Of a stretch of DNA of 64,000 bases, positions 8,412 to 16,792 are shown piece after piece. Made by a program: the position numbers and the translations under genes. The first letter of the stretch is position 1. Every line of letters starts with the position of its first letter. The notes beneath the pieces were generated by a model. The model saw only the letters and a program-made list of their open reading frames with translations, did not search any database and was not told the origin of the DNA. The DNA comes from Microbacterium sp. SS28 (GTDB lineage: Bacteria; Actinomycetota; Actinomycetes; Actinomycetales; Microbacteriaceae), in the NCBI RefSeq assembly GCF_022761035.1, contig NZ_JAKWJP010000004.1, positions 62,001 through 126,000 on the forward strand. Direction: 5' to 3'.

Positions 8412-9281
8412 TCATTCGAGGTTCAGCCGCGCGTCGTCGAGGCGGTAGAACTGCGCCGCCGACCGACCGAGCAGCCACTCCCGCTCGTCGGGCGCGACCT
8501 CTTCGAAAAGCGGCGCGAGGCCCGCCCAGACGCGCGCGTAGCCGCCCGCGAGCACCGAGATCGGCCAGTCGCCGCCGTACATCAGGCGGCGCGCTCCGAA
8601 GACGTCGAGCGCATGCTCGAAGGCGGGACGGATGGCGTCGGTCGTCCACGCCGCCATGTCGGTCGTCGCCGAGTACAGGCCGCTCACCTTGCCGTGCACG
8701 AGCGGGTTCTCGGCGGCGGCCGCGATGAGTCCCCTCCACGGCTCGAGCGACTCGAGGCCGATGGGCGGCCGGCCGAGATGGTCGATGACCATGCGGAGCG
8801 ACGGATGCCGCCGCGAGAGGATCGGCACGAGCTCGAGGTGGCGCGGCAGGACCGCGACGATGTCGAGCGTGAGGCCTCGCTCGGCGAGCAGGCCGAGGGA
8901 CTCGTCGACGTCGCGTCGCAGCAGCCAGTCAGGGTCGGGCTTGGTGTGGATGAGGTTGCGCACCCCGACCATGAGCGAGTCGCCGGCCCACGCGTCGAGC
9001 GTCGCGGCTGTGCCGGCAGGGTCGTCGAGGGGCGTGAAGCCGACGATCCCGGCGACCTCGCGATGCGCTGCGGCCGAGGCGCGCATGAGTGCGGTGTCCT
9101 CCGGGTTGTCGGCCGACTGCACCTGGACGGTGAAGTCGACGCCCGCCGCGCGAAGCTCGGGCGCGACATCCTCGAACGCCATCGGCCCGTCGATCGGCGA
9201 GAGCTCGGGTCCCAGCCAGTCGTACGCCGCGCGCGCCGGATCCCACACGTGCTGATGCGCGTCGATCACGGGGAAGGTCAT
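8412..9281 (-). CDS. Amidohydrolase-2 family lactonase (L-fuconolactonase-like)
   Basis: Encodes 289 residues from ATG at 9281 with GGAG upstream. The N-terminal metal motif IDAHQHVWD (His 9 and His 11) and later GGDWP and IDHLGRP blocks are typical of the COG3618 lactonase branch of the amidohydrolase TIM barrels. These enzymes open sugar-acid lactones such as L-fucono-1,5-lactone. The fuconate dehydratase gene nearby supports that role. The FadR gene between them probably controls both. Confidence 0.78.
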   Translation of the reverse strand: MTFPVIDAHQHVWDPARAAYDWLGPELSPIDGPMAFEDVAPELRAAGVDFTVQVQSADNPEDTALMRASAAAHREVAGIVGFTPLDDPAGTAATLDAWAGDSLMVGVRNLIHTKPDPDWLLRRDVDESLGLLAERGLTLDIVAVLPRHLELVPILSRRHPSLRMVIDHLGRPPIGLESLEPWRGLIAAAAENPLVHGKVSGLYSATTDMAAWTTDAIRPAFEHALDVFGARRLMYGGDWPISVLAGGYARVWAGLAPLFEEVAPDEREWLLGRSAAQFYRLDDARLNLE

Positions 9282-9331
9282 GGGGTCTCCGTTGTTCTCT
9301 GTGCCCGGGGGCGTCGACGTGAGCGTCGCTC

Positions 9332-9363
9332 AATCATCCGATGTTCTCCGCGAACCGTACACT
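9332..9363 (+). promoter_or_regulatory. Operator-like repeat and leaderless promoter of the FadR gene
   Basis: AATCATCCGATGTTC (9332-9346) resembles, with mismatches, the perfect palindrome at 11472-11488. TACACT (9358-9363) is a -10 hexamer 7 nt before the ATG at 9371, and no ribosome-binding site is present, pointing to a leaderless mRNA. Confidence 0.45.
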
Positions 9364-9370
9364 GACACGC

Positions 9371-10123
9371 ATGACCGACGATGAGGCCGCGACCGGCTCG
9401 CGCTCGCAGACCGACGTCGTGATCGAGAGCATTAAGGACCTGCTCGCCCGCGGCGAGCTGCGGCCGGGCTCGAGACTGCCGATCGAGAAGGATCTCGCGG
9501 CGCAGCTGGGCGTCTCGCGCGGATCGCTGCGCGAAGGCGTGCGGGCGCTCGCGACGCTCGGAGTGCTCGAGACGCGGCAGGGCGACGGCACGTACGTGAC
9601 GTCGCTCGACCCGAGCAGGCTGCTCAGCCCGCTCGGATTCCTCGCCGATCTGCAGCAGCCCGCGCACGCCGCCGACCTGCTCGCCGTGCGACGCATGCTC
9701 GAGACCGAGAGCGTCGCGCTCGCGGCGATCCGCCTGACGGACGACGAGCTCGCCCACTTGGACGGCGTGCTCGACGGCGTCGACACGATCCTGCAGAGCG
9801 AACCCGACATGGACCTCGAGGCGTTCATCGACGCCGACACCGAGTTCCACCGCACGATCGCCCGCGCGAGCGGAAACCCCGCTCTCGCCGCCATCATCGA
9901 CACGCTCGTCGGCCGCACCTTCCGGGCACGCCTGTGGCGCGCGATCTCGCACCGCGGCTCGGTGCGCGAGACGCAGGCCGAGCATCGGGCGATCCTCGAC
10001 GAGCTCGTCCGCCGCGACCCCGCGCGCGCCCGGATCCGCATGTCCGTCCACCTGCTCGGCGTCGAGGAGTTCAGTGCGGCGCATGCCGACGAGGACCCCG
10101 AGGCGGGTCAGCCGACCCGCTGA
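9371..10123 (+). CDS. FadR-type GntR-family regulator of the fuconate genes
   Basis: Encodes 250 residues from ATG at 9371 ([10 protein letters not shown]). A winged HTH ([27 protein letters not shown], wing RQGDGTYV) is followed by an FCD domain with the usual acidic and His metal-site residues ([20 protein letters not shown]). It lies between the lactonase and the fuconate dehydratase, both on the opposite strand, and its 3' end overlaps that of the dehydratase by 16 bp. It is expected to repress both until a sugar acid or its keto-deoxy derivative binds. Confidence 0.85.
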   Translation: MTDDEAATGSRSQTDVVIESIKDLLARGELRPGSRLPIEKDLAAQLGVSRGSLREGVRALATLGVLETRQGDGTYVTSLDPSRLLSPLGFLADLQQPAHAADLLAVRRMLETESVALAAIRLTDDELAHLDGVLDGVDTILQSEPDMDLEAFIDADTEFHRTIARASGNPALAAIIDTLVGRTFRARLWRAISHRGSVRETQAEHRAILDELVRRDPARARIRMSVHLLGVEEFSAAHADEDPEAGQPTR

Positions 10124-11427
10124 GCGAGGCGACCGGCCCAGTACGACCCGTCGGGGTAGGAGTACGCGGCCACCGATTCATCTGACATCTCGGCGCTGTA
10201 GCCGGGGCTGCCGGGCAGCACGTAGGCGCCGTTCTCGACGATGCACGGGTCGACGAAGTGCTCGTGCAGGTGGTCGACGAACTCGGTGACGCGGTTCTCG
10301 AGGCTCCCCGAGACGCACACGAAGTCGAAGATCGAGAGGTGCTGCACGAGCTCGCACAGCCCGACGCCGCCCGCGTGCGGGCACACCGGCACGCCGAACT
10401 TCTTCGCCATGAAGTACACCGCGAGGATCTCGTTGACGCTCGCAAGCCGCGCCGAGTCGAGCTGGCAGAAGTCGATCGCCTCGGCCTGGAAGAGCTGCTT
10501 GAAGAGCACCCGGTTCATGCCGTGCTCGCCGGTGGCGACTCCGATCGGCGCGACGGCCCGCCGCACGGCGGCGTGGCCCAGAATGTCGTCAGGACTGGTG
10601 GGCTCTTCGATCCACAGCGGCCTGAACTCGGCGAGATGACTCATCCACTCGATCGCCTCCGGCACGTCCCACACCTGGTTCGCGTCGATCATGAGGTTGG
10701 CGTCCCACCCGATGACCTCGCGCGCGATCCGCAGGCGCCGGATGTCGTCCTCCAGGTTCGCGCCGACCTTGAGCTTGACGTGGCGGTACCCCTCGTCGAC
10801 GGCCTCCTGCAGCAGGCGCCGCAGCTTGTCGTCGCTGTAGCCGAGCCATCCCGCGCTCGTCGTGTAGCAGGGGTAGCCGCCGCGCGACTCGAGTTCGGCG
10901 ATGCGCTCGTCTCGAGTCGGGGCGAGTTCGGCGAGCATCGCGATCGCCTCGTCGCGCGTGATCGCATCCGAGAGGTAGCGCAGATCGGCGGCGTCGACGA
11001 GCTGCTCGGGCGTCATGTCGGCGAGCAGTCGCCACAGCGGCTTGCCCGCCTGACGCGCCGCGAGATCCCACATCGCGTTCATGACGGCCGCCATCGCGAG
11101 GTGCACGACCCCCTTCTCCGGGCCGAGCCAGCGCAGCTGCGAGTCCGAGGCGAGATCGCGGTACAGCCCGCCGAGGTCGGCCACGGCATCCTCCACCGAC
11201 CTGCCGACCAGCGGCAGACCGCGTTGCCGCGCCGCCTCGACGCACAGGTCGTTGCCCCGGCCGATCGTGAACGTGAAGCCGAATCCCTTGACCGCGGGGT
11301 CGTCGGTGTGCACGACGACGTAGGCAGCCGAGTAGTCCCCGTCCTTGTTCATGGCGTCCGAGCCGTCCATGCTGAGCGACGTCGGGAACCGCACGTCGTG
11401 CGCCGTCACGGCGGTGATGGTCGTCAT
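10108..11427 (-). CDS. L-fuconate dehydratase (enolase superfamily)
   Basis: Encodes 439 residues from ATG at 11427 with GGAGG upstream. The N-terminus [15 protein letters not shown] is characteristic of fuconate dehydratases. In the barrel the acid/base Lys pair is K218/K220, the metal ligands are D248, E274 and E301, and H351 is the catalytic His. This is the same spacing as in the characterised Xanthomonas enzyme. It removes water from L-fuconate to give 2-keto-3-deoxy-L-fuconate, and the family often also takes D-arabinonate. A perfect palindrome lies in its promoter region. Confidence 0.9.
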   Translation of the reverse strand: MTTITAVTAHDVRFPTSLSMDGSDAMNKDGDYSAAYVVVHTDDPAVKGFGFTFTIGRGNDLCVEAARQRGLPLVGRSVEDAVADLGGLYRDLASDSQLRWLGPEKGVVHLAMAAVMNAMWDLAARQAGKPLWRLLADMTPEQLVDAADLRYLSDAITRDEAIAMLAELAPTRDERIAELESRGGYPCYTTSAGWLGYSDDKLRRLLQEAVDEGYRHVKLKVGANLEDDIRRLRIAREVIGWDANLMIDANQVWDVPEAIEWMSHLAEFRPLWIEEPTSPDDILGHAAVRRAVAPIGVATGEHGMNRVLFKQLFQAEAIDFCQLDSARLASVNEILAVYFMAKKFGVPVCPHAGGVGLCELVQHLSIFDFVCVSGSLENRVTEFVDHLHEHFVDPCIVENGAYVLPGSPGYSAEMSDESVAAYSYPDGSYWAGRLAQRVG

Positions 11428-11463
11428 GCGGGAGCCTCCGGGGCGTCGGTCTACGTCGGGCTA

Positions 11464-11488
11464 TCCTATGGGATTCATTGGATGAATC
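11464..11488 (-). promoter_or_regulatory. FadR-type operator at the fuconate dehydratase promoter
   Basis: GATTCATTGGATGAATC (11472-11488) is a perfect 17-bp palindrome with 7-bp arms. On the minus strand TAGGAT (11468-11463) lies just downstream and could be the -10, so a bound regulator would block polymerase. A half-site GATTCATC recurs near 11536. Confidence 0.6.
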
Positions 11489-11715
11489 GTCCAGTCTGAG
11501 CCCCAATCGTCCGCCGATCCCCGGCCCGGCGAGGTGATTCATCTGCTTTATCGCGCCTCGCGCGCGCGTCGACGCCTACCTTGGGCGCACCCGCCAATGT
11601 GCACCGACCACCACGGCTCCCCAGCGGCATCTGGCGGGCACCGAGGCCGAGCGCTCGCCGTTCGCCGCTGCCGAGCCGAGGGAGCGCACGCTCCAGCCGA
11701 GTGGGTGGCGCGGGG
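11489..11715. other. Non-coding stretch between the fuconate dehydratase promoter and dcd
   Basis: I find no gene here. A short hairpin GGAGCG-CA-CGCTCC (about 11681-11694) downstream of the dcd stop could help end its transcript. Confidence 0.4.
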
Positions 11716-12321
11716 TCAGGCGCCGCGCGCGCCGGCGTCGGTCGATCCGACATCCGTGCGGTGGAAGTTCTGGAAGGAACGGGATGCCGTCGGCCCGCGC
11801 TGCCCCTGATACCGGTTGCCGTAGGGGCCCGAGCCGTAGGGGTTCTCGGCGGGGGACGACAGCCGGAAGTAGCAGACCTGGCCGATCTTCATGCCGGGCC
11901 AGAGCTTGATGGGGAGGGTCGCGACGTTCGAGAGCTCGAGGGTGACGTGTCCCGAGAATCCCGGGTCGATGAAGCCCGCCGTCGAGTGCGTCAGCAGTCC
12001 GAGTCGGCCGAGCGAGGACTTGCCCTCGAGCCGCGCCGCGACGTCGTCGGGGAGCGTGATCTGCTCGTACGTCGAGCCGAGAGCGAACTCGCCGGGGTGC
12101 AGGATGAAGGGCTCGTCGGGCTCGACCTCGATGAGGTGCGTCAGGTCGGGCTGGTCGATCGCGGGATCGATGAAGGGGTACTTGTGGTTGTCGAACAGCC
12201 GGAAGTACCGGTCGAGCCGCACGTCGACGCTCGACGGCTGCACCATCTCGGGCTGCCACGGGTCGAGGCCGATGCGTCCGGCGTCGATCTCCAGGCGGAT
12301 GTCGCGGTCACTGAGCAGCAC
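11716..12321 (-). CDS. dcd: dCTP deaminase (probably dUMP-forming)
   Basis: Encodes 201 residues from GTG at 12321. The family blocks are all present: MLLSDRDIR start, [19 protein letters not shown] with the active-site Ser/Arg, and [19 protein letters not shown] with the catalytic Glu region. Actinobacterial members both deaminate dCTP and cleave the product to dUMP, feeding thymidylate synthesis; that dual activity is inferred from relatives. The start lies 6 nt after a TAGGCT -10 hexamer with no ribosome-binding site, so the mRNA is probably leaderless. Confidence 0.93.
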   Translation of the reverse strand: MLLSDRDIRLEIDAGRIGLDPWQPEMVQPSSVDVRLDRYFRLFDNHKYPFIDPAIDQPDLTHLIEVEPDEPFILHPGEFALGSTYEQITLPDDVAARLEGKSSLGRLGLLTHSTAGFIDPGFSGHVTLELSNVATLPIKLWPGMKIGQVCYFRLSSPAENPYGSGPYGNRYQGQRGPTASRSFQNFHRTDVGSTDAGARGA

Positions 12322-12327
12322 CCGCCC

Positions 12328-12333
12328 AGCCTA
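12328..12333 (-). promoter_or_regulatory. Leaderless -10 hexamer of dcd
   Basis: TAGGCT on the minus strand ends 6 nt before the GTG start. No convincing -35 was seen. Confidence 0.5.
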
Positions 12334-12484
12334 CCCAGGCCTCCTGTCCGGACGGCCTCCGTTACCGCGTCCGGCCTCGGTCACGACTCGCGTCGCCCGG
12401 TCCTCCGCTCAACACGCCGAATGCGGGTCTCGCTGTTGACCGCGCAGATTCTGGCGAGTCGCCACAATTCGCCAGTTCATCCAG
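12334..12484. other. Non-coding stretch with a partial palindrome
   Basis: No convincing gene is present. GATTCTGGCGAGTCGCCA (12447-12464) contains the palindrome TGGCGA-G-TCGCCA and is a near copy of the left half of the larger palindrome at 12485-12511. Confidence 0.4.
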
Positions 12485-12511
12485 CCGATTCTGGCGACTC
12501 GCCAGAATCGG
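12485..12511. repeat. 27-bp perfect palindrome
   Basis: Two 13-bp arms (left arm CCGATTCTGGCGA) are perfect inverted repeats around a single central C. A related half occurs at 12447-12464. It lies 12 bp before the first copy of the tRNA-tail duplication. It could be a terminator stem, a protein-binding site or a mobile palindromic repeat. Confidence 0.6.
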
Positions 12512-12522
12512 AGCTCTGCGCG

Positions 12523-12632
12523 GGCGGAGCGGGACCGCCCGAAGCGGATCGGTTCCTACGGCATCCACACGAAAGCCCAGCCGCGCCGACTTCGTCGGCA
12601 CGTCGGGGCATTGGAGGGGATGACGGGAATCG
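12523..12632. repeat. Duplicated tRNA-Gly tail and terminator, outer copy
   Basis: Matches 12679-12788 over 110 bases with four substitutions and no gaps (offset 156 bp). It carries the last 21 nt of the tRNA (T-arm side, acceptor end and CCA) plus the terminator but no 5' part, so it cannot make a tRNA. Confidence 0.8.
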
Positions 12633-12678
12633 GCCACTCCGCCACTCCACGCATCGCTTCGCGCTGCGCGGAGCCTCC

Positions 12679-12788
12679 GGCGGAGCGGGACTGCCCGAAG
12701 CGGATCGGTTTCTACGGCATCCACACGAAAGCCCCGCCGCACCGACTTCGTCGGCACGTCGGGGCATTGGAGGGGATGACGGGAATCG
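12679..12788. repeat. Duplicated tRNA-Gly tail and terminator, inner copy
   Basis: The copy attached to the complete tRNA-Gly gene. The repeat boundary lies inside the T-arm of the tRNA (12788), a position typical of integrase attachment sites, though no integrase gene is present here. Confidence 0.8.
12725..12765 (-). terminator. Terminator of tRNA-Gly
   Basis: On the minus strand GCCCCG...CGGGGC encloses an inner CCGAC-GAA-GTCGG stem and is followed by TTTCGT. It starts 2 nt after the tRNA CCA end. Confidence 0.65.
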
Positions 12789-12841
12789 AACCCGCGCTAT
12801 CAGCTTGGGAAGCTGAAGTTCTGCCATTGAACTACATCCCC
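12768..12841 (-). tRNA. tRNA-Gly (anticodon CCC)
   Basis: The minus strand gives a full cloverleaf: acceptor GGGGATG pairs with CATCCCC, the D-arm contains AGTTCAATGGCAGA, the anticodon stem TCAGC/GCTGA holds loop TTCCCAA (anticodon CCC), and the T-arm is CGGGTTCGATTCCCG. The 3' CCA is encoded. It decodes GGG glycine codons. Its 3' end is duplicated 156 bp further on. Confidence 0.95.
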
Positions 12842-12867
12842 GGGGGGACGCCTTTCGGCGCCCGGCC

Positions 12868-12898
12868 AGCATAACAGGGCAGGCGGCGGCGTCCTCAA
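12868..12898 (-). promoter_or_regulatory. Promoter of tRNA-Gly
   Basis: Minus strand: TTGAGG (12898-12893), a 19-bp spacer and TATGCT (12873-12868), about 27 bp upstream of the mature tRNA end. Confidence 0.45.
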
Positions 12899-12984
12899 CG
12901 CACCACTCCCACGGTCGCTGAGCCAGCCGAGGCGTCGCACCCGAGCCGGGAGAACGGCCCCGGCCGCGGCGAACCGCGCGCCCT

Positions 12985-14514
12985 CTACGCCCCGACGGGA
13001 ACGCCCGCCTCGAGCACGCCGTCGACGCGACGCGCGATCTCGCGGTATTCGTCGCGCAGCTCTTCCGGCAGCAGCTCGGCGGGTGCGTTCTGCCACGCGA
13101 GGGGCCGCAGGAACCGGCGGATCGAGGTGATGCCGACCGACGTGTGGAACGAGTTCGTCGCGGGCCACGGGCCACCGTGGTGCTGTGCCCACGAGACCCG
13201 CACGCCGGTCGGGTAGCCGTTGAAGACGATGCGTCCCGCGGCCGCCGAGATCTGCGGCAGGAGGCTCGAGACTGCCGGATAGTCGGCGCTCTCGGCGTGG
13301 AACGTCGTCGTGAGCGAGTCGGGCACGGCCTGCAGCGCACCGAGCAGCTGCGCCGTGTCGGCGTAGTCCACCAGCAGCACGAGCGGGCCGAAGGCCTCGA
13401 CGGTGTGCTCGGGCGTGAGCTCGCCGGCCGGCACGCGCAGGACGCGCGGGGCGACCGCGAAGCCGTCGCCCGCTGACGCCTCGGCGTCGCCCAGGAGCGA
13501 CTCCACGGCCGGCGCCTGCTCGAGCTCGCGCTCGGCGTCGCGGAACGACGCGAGCACGCGGTCGTTGAGCAGGACGCCGGGGTCGGCGGCGCTCATCGCG
13601 GCGACGAGCTGTTCGGCGAATCCGTCCGCCCCCTCGCCCGCGGGGATGAACGCGATGCCGGGCTTCGTGCAGAGCTGGCCGCCCGATCCCGTGACCGAGG
13701 CTGCGAGGCCCGCCGCGATCTCGGCGCCGCGGGCGGCGAGCGCCGCGGGCCCGACGACGAGCGGGTTGACGCTCTGCAGCTCGCCGTAGAAGGGGATGGG
13801 ACGCTCGCGCTCGTCGATCGCGGCGCGCAGGTGGTTGGCGGCGCCGAGCGATCCCGTGAACCCGACGGCGGCCACGCCGGGGTGGCCGACGAGCCGCGTG
13901 CCCGCCGCCTGACCGTAGACGATGCCGACGGTTCCCGCCGGCGCCCCGGCGCGGCGGGCGCCCTCGCGCAGCGCCTCGAAGCTCGCGCGCGACGTGAGCG
14001 GGTGGGCGCTGTGCGCCTTCGCGATGACGGCGTTGCCTGCCGCGAGCGCCGAGGCCGTGTCGCCGCCGGGCACCGAGAACGCGAACGGGAAGTTGCTCGA
14101 ACCGAACACCGCGACGGGGCCGATGGCGACCAGCATCCGTCGGACATCCGGCTGCGGACCCATGGGGGTGTCGCCCGCGTGATCGATCGCGGCCTCGAGG
14201 TAGCCGCCGTCGCGCACCGCCTCGCCGAACAGTCGCAGCTGATACGTCGTACGGGTCAGCTCGCCGTTGAGACGCACCGAGGTCAGCCCCGTCTCGGCGG
14301 CGGCGATCGCCACGAGCTCGTCGCGGCGCTCGTCGAGCGCGTCGGCGAGCGCGTCGAGCAGGTCGGCGCGCCACGCACGGGGACGCTGCTCGAGCTCCTC
14401 CATAGCGCCCACGGCGCGTTCGACGATCTCGTCGACCTCGGCGTCGGAGGTCACCTCGATGCCGGTGTCGGTGCGCACACCCGTGCGCGGGTCGGTCGTG
14501 GTCAGGGTCGACAT
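12985..14514 (-). CDS. 2-oxoglutarate-semialdehyde (2,5-dioxovalerate) dehydrogenase family aldehyde dehydrogenase
   Basis: Encodes 509 residues from ATG at 14514 with GGAGGA upstream. It shows the oxidoreductase pocket GSSNFPFAFSVPGGD, the glutamate block FYGELQSVNP and the catalytic cysteine in SGGQLCTKPG. These match the KGSADH branch that ends oxidative pentose and sugar-acid routes by making 2-oxoglutarate with NAD(P)+. It is the last of ten tightly packed minus-strand genes. The FAH-family dehydratase two genes upstream could make its substrate. The exact aldehyde is inferred. Confidence 0.82.
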   Translation of the reverse strand: MSTLTTTDPRTGVRTDTGIEVTSDAEVDEIVERAVGAMEELEQRPRAWRADLLDALADALDERRDELVAIAAAETGLTSVRLNGELTRTTYQLRLFGEAVRDGGYLEAAIDHAGDTPMGPQPDVRRMLVAIGPVAVFGSSNFPFAFSVPGGDTASALAAGNAVIAKAHSAHPLTSRASFEALREGARRAGAPAGTVGIVYGQAAGTRLVGHPGVAAVGFTGSLGAANHLRAAIDERERPIPFYGELQSVNPLVVGPAALAARGAEIAAGLAASVTGSGGQLCTKPGIAFIPAGEGADGFAEQLVAAMSAADPGVLLNDRVLASFRDAERELEQAPAVESLLGDAEASAGDGFAVAPRVLRVPAGELTPEHTVEAFGPLVLLVDYADTAQLLGALQAVPDSLTTTFHAESADYPAVSSLLPQISAAAGRIVFNGYPTGVRVSWAQHHGGPWPATNSFHTSVGITSIRRFLRPLAWQNAPAELLPEELRDEYREIARRVDGVLEAGVPVGA

Positions 14515-14539
14515 GGGTCCTCCGTCAGGGAGCCGAGGG

Positions 14540-15592
14540 TCACGCGCTTTCGCGCACGACGAGTGTGAAGCCGAGATCGATGGATACGGGCGCGGCGTCG
14601 GGTTCGGCGATGCGCTCGAGGATGAGCTCGCCGGCGCGGCGGCCGATGCTGTTGTTGGGGGTCTGCACGGTCGTCAGCGCGGGGTGCAGGTAGCGGCTGA
14701 TCTCGAAGTCGCCGAATCCTGTGATCGCGATGTCGCGGGGCACGTCCAGGCCGCGACGCTGCGCCTCGAGCACGGCGCCGGTCGCGAAGATGTCGCTCGC
14801 GCACACGAGGACGTCGGTTTCGGGATGCTGCTCCAGCGCCTCCGCGAGCAGCCAGCCGCCCGCCTCGACGCTGATGCCGCGCGATCCCGTGTCGAGCACG
14901 CGTGCCAGCTCGTCCGGCAGCAGCCGCCGCAGGGTCGCCTCGAACCCGTCGCGACGGGCGCGGGCGCGGGAGTCCGCGCCGGTCAGCCAGCCCGCGAAGG
15001 TGGGGTGGCGGTAGCCGGCCTCGACGACGTACTCGACGATCGCCGCGAAGGCCGCGCCGTTCGAGAAGCCCACGAGCGAGTCGATCGGGTCGTCCGACCA
15101 GTCCCACGTCTCGATGACGGGGATGCGCGCGCGGCGGAGCATCTCGCGCGTGCCGGCGGTGTGCGAAGCGCCGACCATGACGATGCCGTCGGGGCGTCGT
15201 CCGAGGAAGGCGCGCACGACCTGCTCCTCGCGCTCCTCGTCATAGCCCGAAGTGCCGAGGAAGAGCTGCACGCCGGCGGCCGACAGCTCGGCCTCGAGCC
15301 CGTGGACGGTGTCGGCGAAGACCGAGTACGACATCGCGGGCATGACCGCCGCAACGGTTCCGCTGCGGTTCGAGGCGAGGTTGCTCGCGGCGCGGTTGGG
15401 GACGTAGTTCGTCGCCTCGACGGCGCGCATGACAGCTTCGTAGGCGGCGACCGACACCTGTTCTGGGTCGCGGATCGCGCGCGACACCGTCGACGGCGAC
15501 ACCCCGGCGAGCGCGGCCACCTCGTCGAGCGTGACCGTCCGGGTGTTGCGGCGCGTGAAGCGCGGCTCGGGCGGCGGCTCGGGATCCGTCAT
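14540..15592 (-). CDS. LacI-family regulator, gluconate-repressor-like
   Basis: Encodes 350 residues from ATG at 15592, overlapping the upstream dehydratase stop (ATGA). The LacI HTH (TVTLDEVAALAGVSPSTVSRAI) starts near residue 18. The ligand domain contains ETWDWSDDPIDSLVGFSN, which resembles GntR/IdnR-type gluconate repressors, so a sugar acid is a plausible effector. It is the likely owner of the LacI-type operators at 24042-24067 between the two halves of this locus. Being inside the operon, it would control its own synthesis. Confidence 0.85.
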   Translation of the reverse strand: MTDPEPPPEPRFTRRNTRTVTLDEVAALAGVSPSTVSRAIRDPEQVSVAAYEAVMRAVEATNYVPNRAASNLASNRSGTVAAVMPAMSYSVFADTVHGLEAELSAAGVQLFLGTSGYDEEREEQVVRAFLGRRPDGIVMVGASHTAGTREMLRRARIPVIETWDWSDDPIDSLVGFSNGAAFAAIVEYVVEAGYRHPTFAGWLTGADSRARARRDGFEATLRRLLPDELARVLDTGSRGISVEAGGWLLAEALEQHPETDVLVCASDIFATGAVLEAQRRGLDVPRDIAITGFGDFEISRYLHPALTTVQTPNNSIGRRAGELILERIAEPDAAPVSIDLGFTLVVRESA

Positions 15593-16773
15593 AGAAGTCC
15601 TCGCGCAGCGAGGTTGCGCATGAGGGCCGTGACCCCGAAGGTCCACGGCTCGCACTCCTCGCTGTGACGAACGACGTTGCTCAGCGTGCCAAGCCCCTGC
15701 GAGCGGATCGCGACCACGTCGTCCAGCCTATGCGTGAAGCCTTTGCCGGGCGCGTCGCGGTCGTCGATGGGCGCGAACAGTGTGCCGAGCATGAGGATCG
15801 CGCCGTCGGGGTACTGGTGGTGCGGGCCGATGAGCTGGCTCACGAGGTCGAGCGGGTCGCGGCTGATCTGGCGCATGTCGGATGCCGCGCTGAGCGTGAA
15901 CCCGTCGGTGCCCTGCACCTCGACGCTGATCTCCATGCCGCGCACGTCGTCGATGCCGAACGCGCCGTCGAACAGGCGGATGAACGGACCTGTCGCGCAC
16001 GACGCGTTGTTGTCCTTCGCCTTCGGCAGCAGCAGGGCGCTGCGGCCCTCGATATCGCGCAGATTGACGTCGTTCGCGAGAGTCGCGCCGACGACGACGC
16101 CTGCCGACGACACGACGAGCGCCACCTCGGGCTCGGGATTGTTCCACGTGGAACTCGACAGCACGCCGATCTCATCGCCCGTGCCTCGCGACGACAGAGG
16201 CATCGCCTTCGTGAAGATCTCGGCATCCGGACCGATCCCGACCTCGAGGTACTGCGACCAGAGGCCCTCGTCGACGAGGAAGCCCTTGAGCTCCGCCGCC
16301 CGCTCGGAGCCGGGCACGATGCCCCGCAGGTCGCCTCCGATGCGATCGGCGATGACGGCGCGCAGGGCGGCCGCGGCATCCAGATCCCCTCGCGCACGCT
16401 CCTCGATGACCCGCTCGATCATCGAGACCGCGAACGTGACGCCCGCCGCTTTGACGGCCTGCAGGTCGTGCGGAGCGAGCAGCCACGGCTTCTCGGCATC
16501 GCGACGGTCGAACGCCGTGTTCGCGTGGATCTCGGCGAGCGTGCCGATGACCTCCCCCGCGTCGTCTCGCGCGGCGGCCGCAGCGTCGGAGTGCTCGGCG
16601 AGGGCGCTCACGGTCGCGAAGGCCGGCGCGAGCGAGCGGACGACGTCGCCGTCGATGACGACAGGCGTGGGTCCGCCGACCTCGGGCTGCCAGACGCGGC
16701 CGACGAGGAGGGCGGCCTCCGCATCGGCGGGCAGGGTCTCGGCGAGCGTGGGGAACCAGTCGGCGTCGGTCAT
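15589..16773 (-). CDS. FAH-family 2-keto-3-deoxy sugar-acid dehydratase
   Basis: Encodes 394 residues from ATG at 16773 with GGAG upstream. At nearly 400 residues it matches the longer COG3970 branch. The C-terminal fold contains the ExE metal site in NPEPEVALV and later GTDGF and QLIGPHH segments. Members of this branch dehydrate 2-keto-3-deoxy-pentonate to 2-oxoglutarate semialdehyde. The semialdehyde dehydrogenase two genes downstream supports that reaction. Hydrolysis of a diketo acid is the main alternative. Confidence 0.72.
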   Translation of the reverse strand: MTDADWFPTLAETLPADAEAALLVGRVWQPEVGGPTPVVIDGDVVRSLAPAFATVSALAEHSDAAAAARDDAGEVIGTLAEIHANTAFDRRDAEKPWLLAPHDLQAVKAAGVTFAVSMIERVIEERARGDLDAAAALRAVIADRIGGDLRGIVPGSERAAELKGFLVDEGLWSQYLEVGIGPDAEIFTKAMPLSSRGTGDEIGVLSSSTWNNPEPEVALVVSSAGVVVGATLANDVNLRDIEGRSALLLPKAKDNNASCATGPFIRLFDGAFGIDDVRGMEISVEVQGTDGFTLSAASDMRQISRDPLDLVSQLIGPHHQYPDGAILMLGTLFAPIDDRDAPGKGFTHRLDDVVAIRSQGLGTLSNVVRHSEECEPWTFGVTALMRNLAARGLL

Positions 16774-16792
16774 GCGGGGTCTCCGGTCTCGA

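Noticed and set aside
12477..13340. 287-residue minus-strand frame across the tRNA-Gly gene
   Set aside because: Runs through the tRNA, its terminator and the repeats, so it cannot be a real protein gene.
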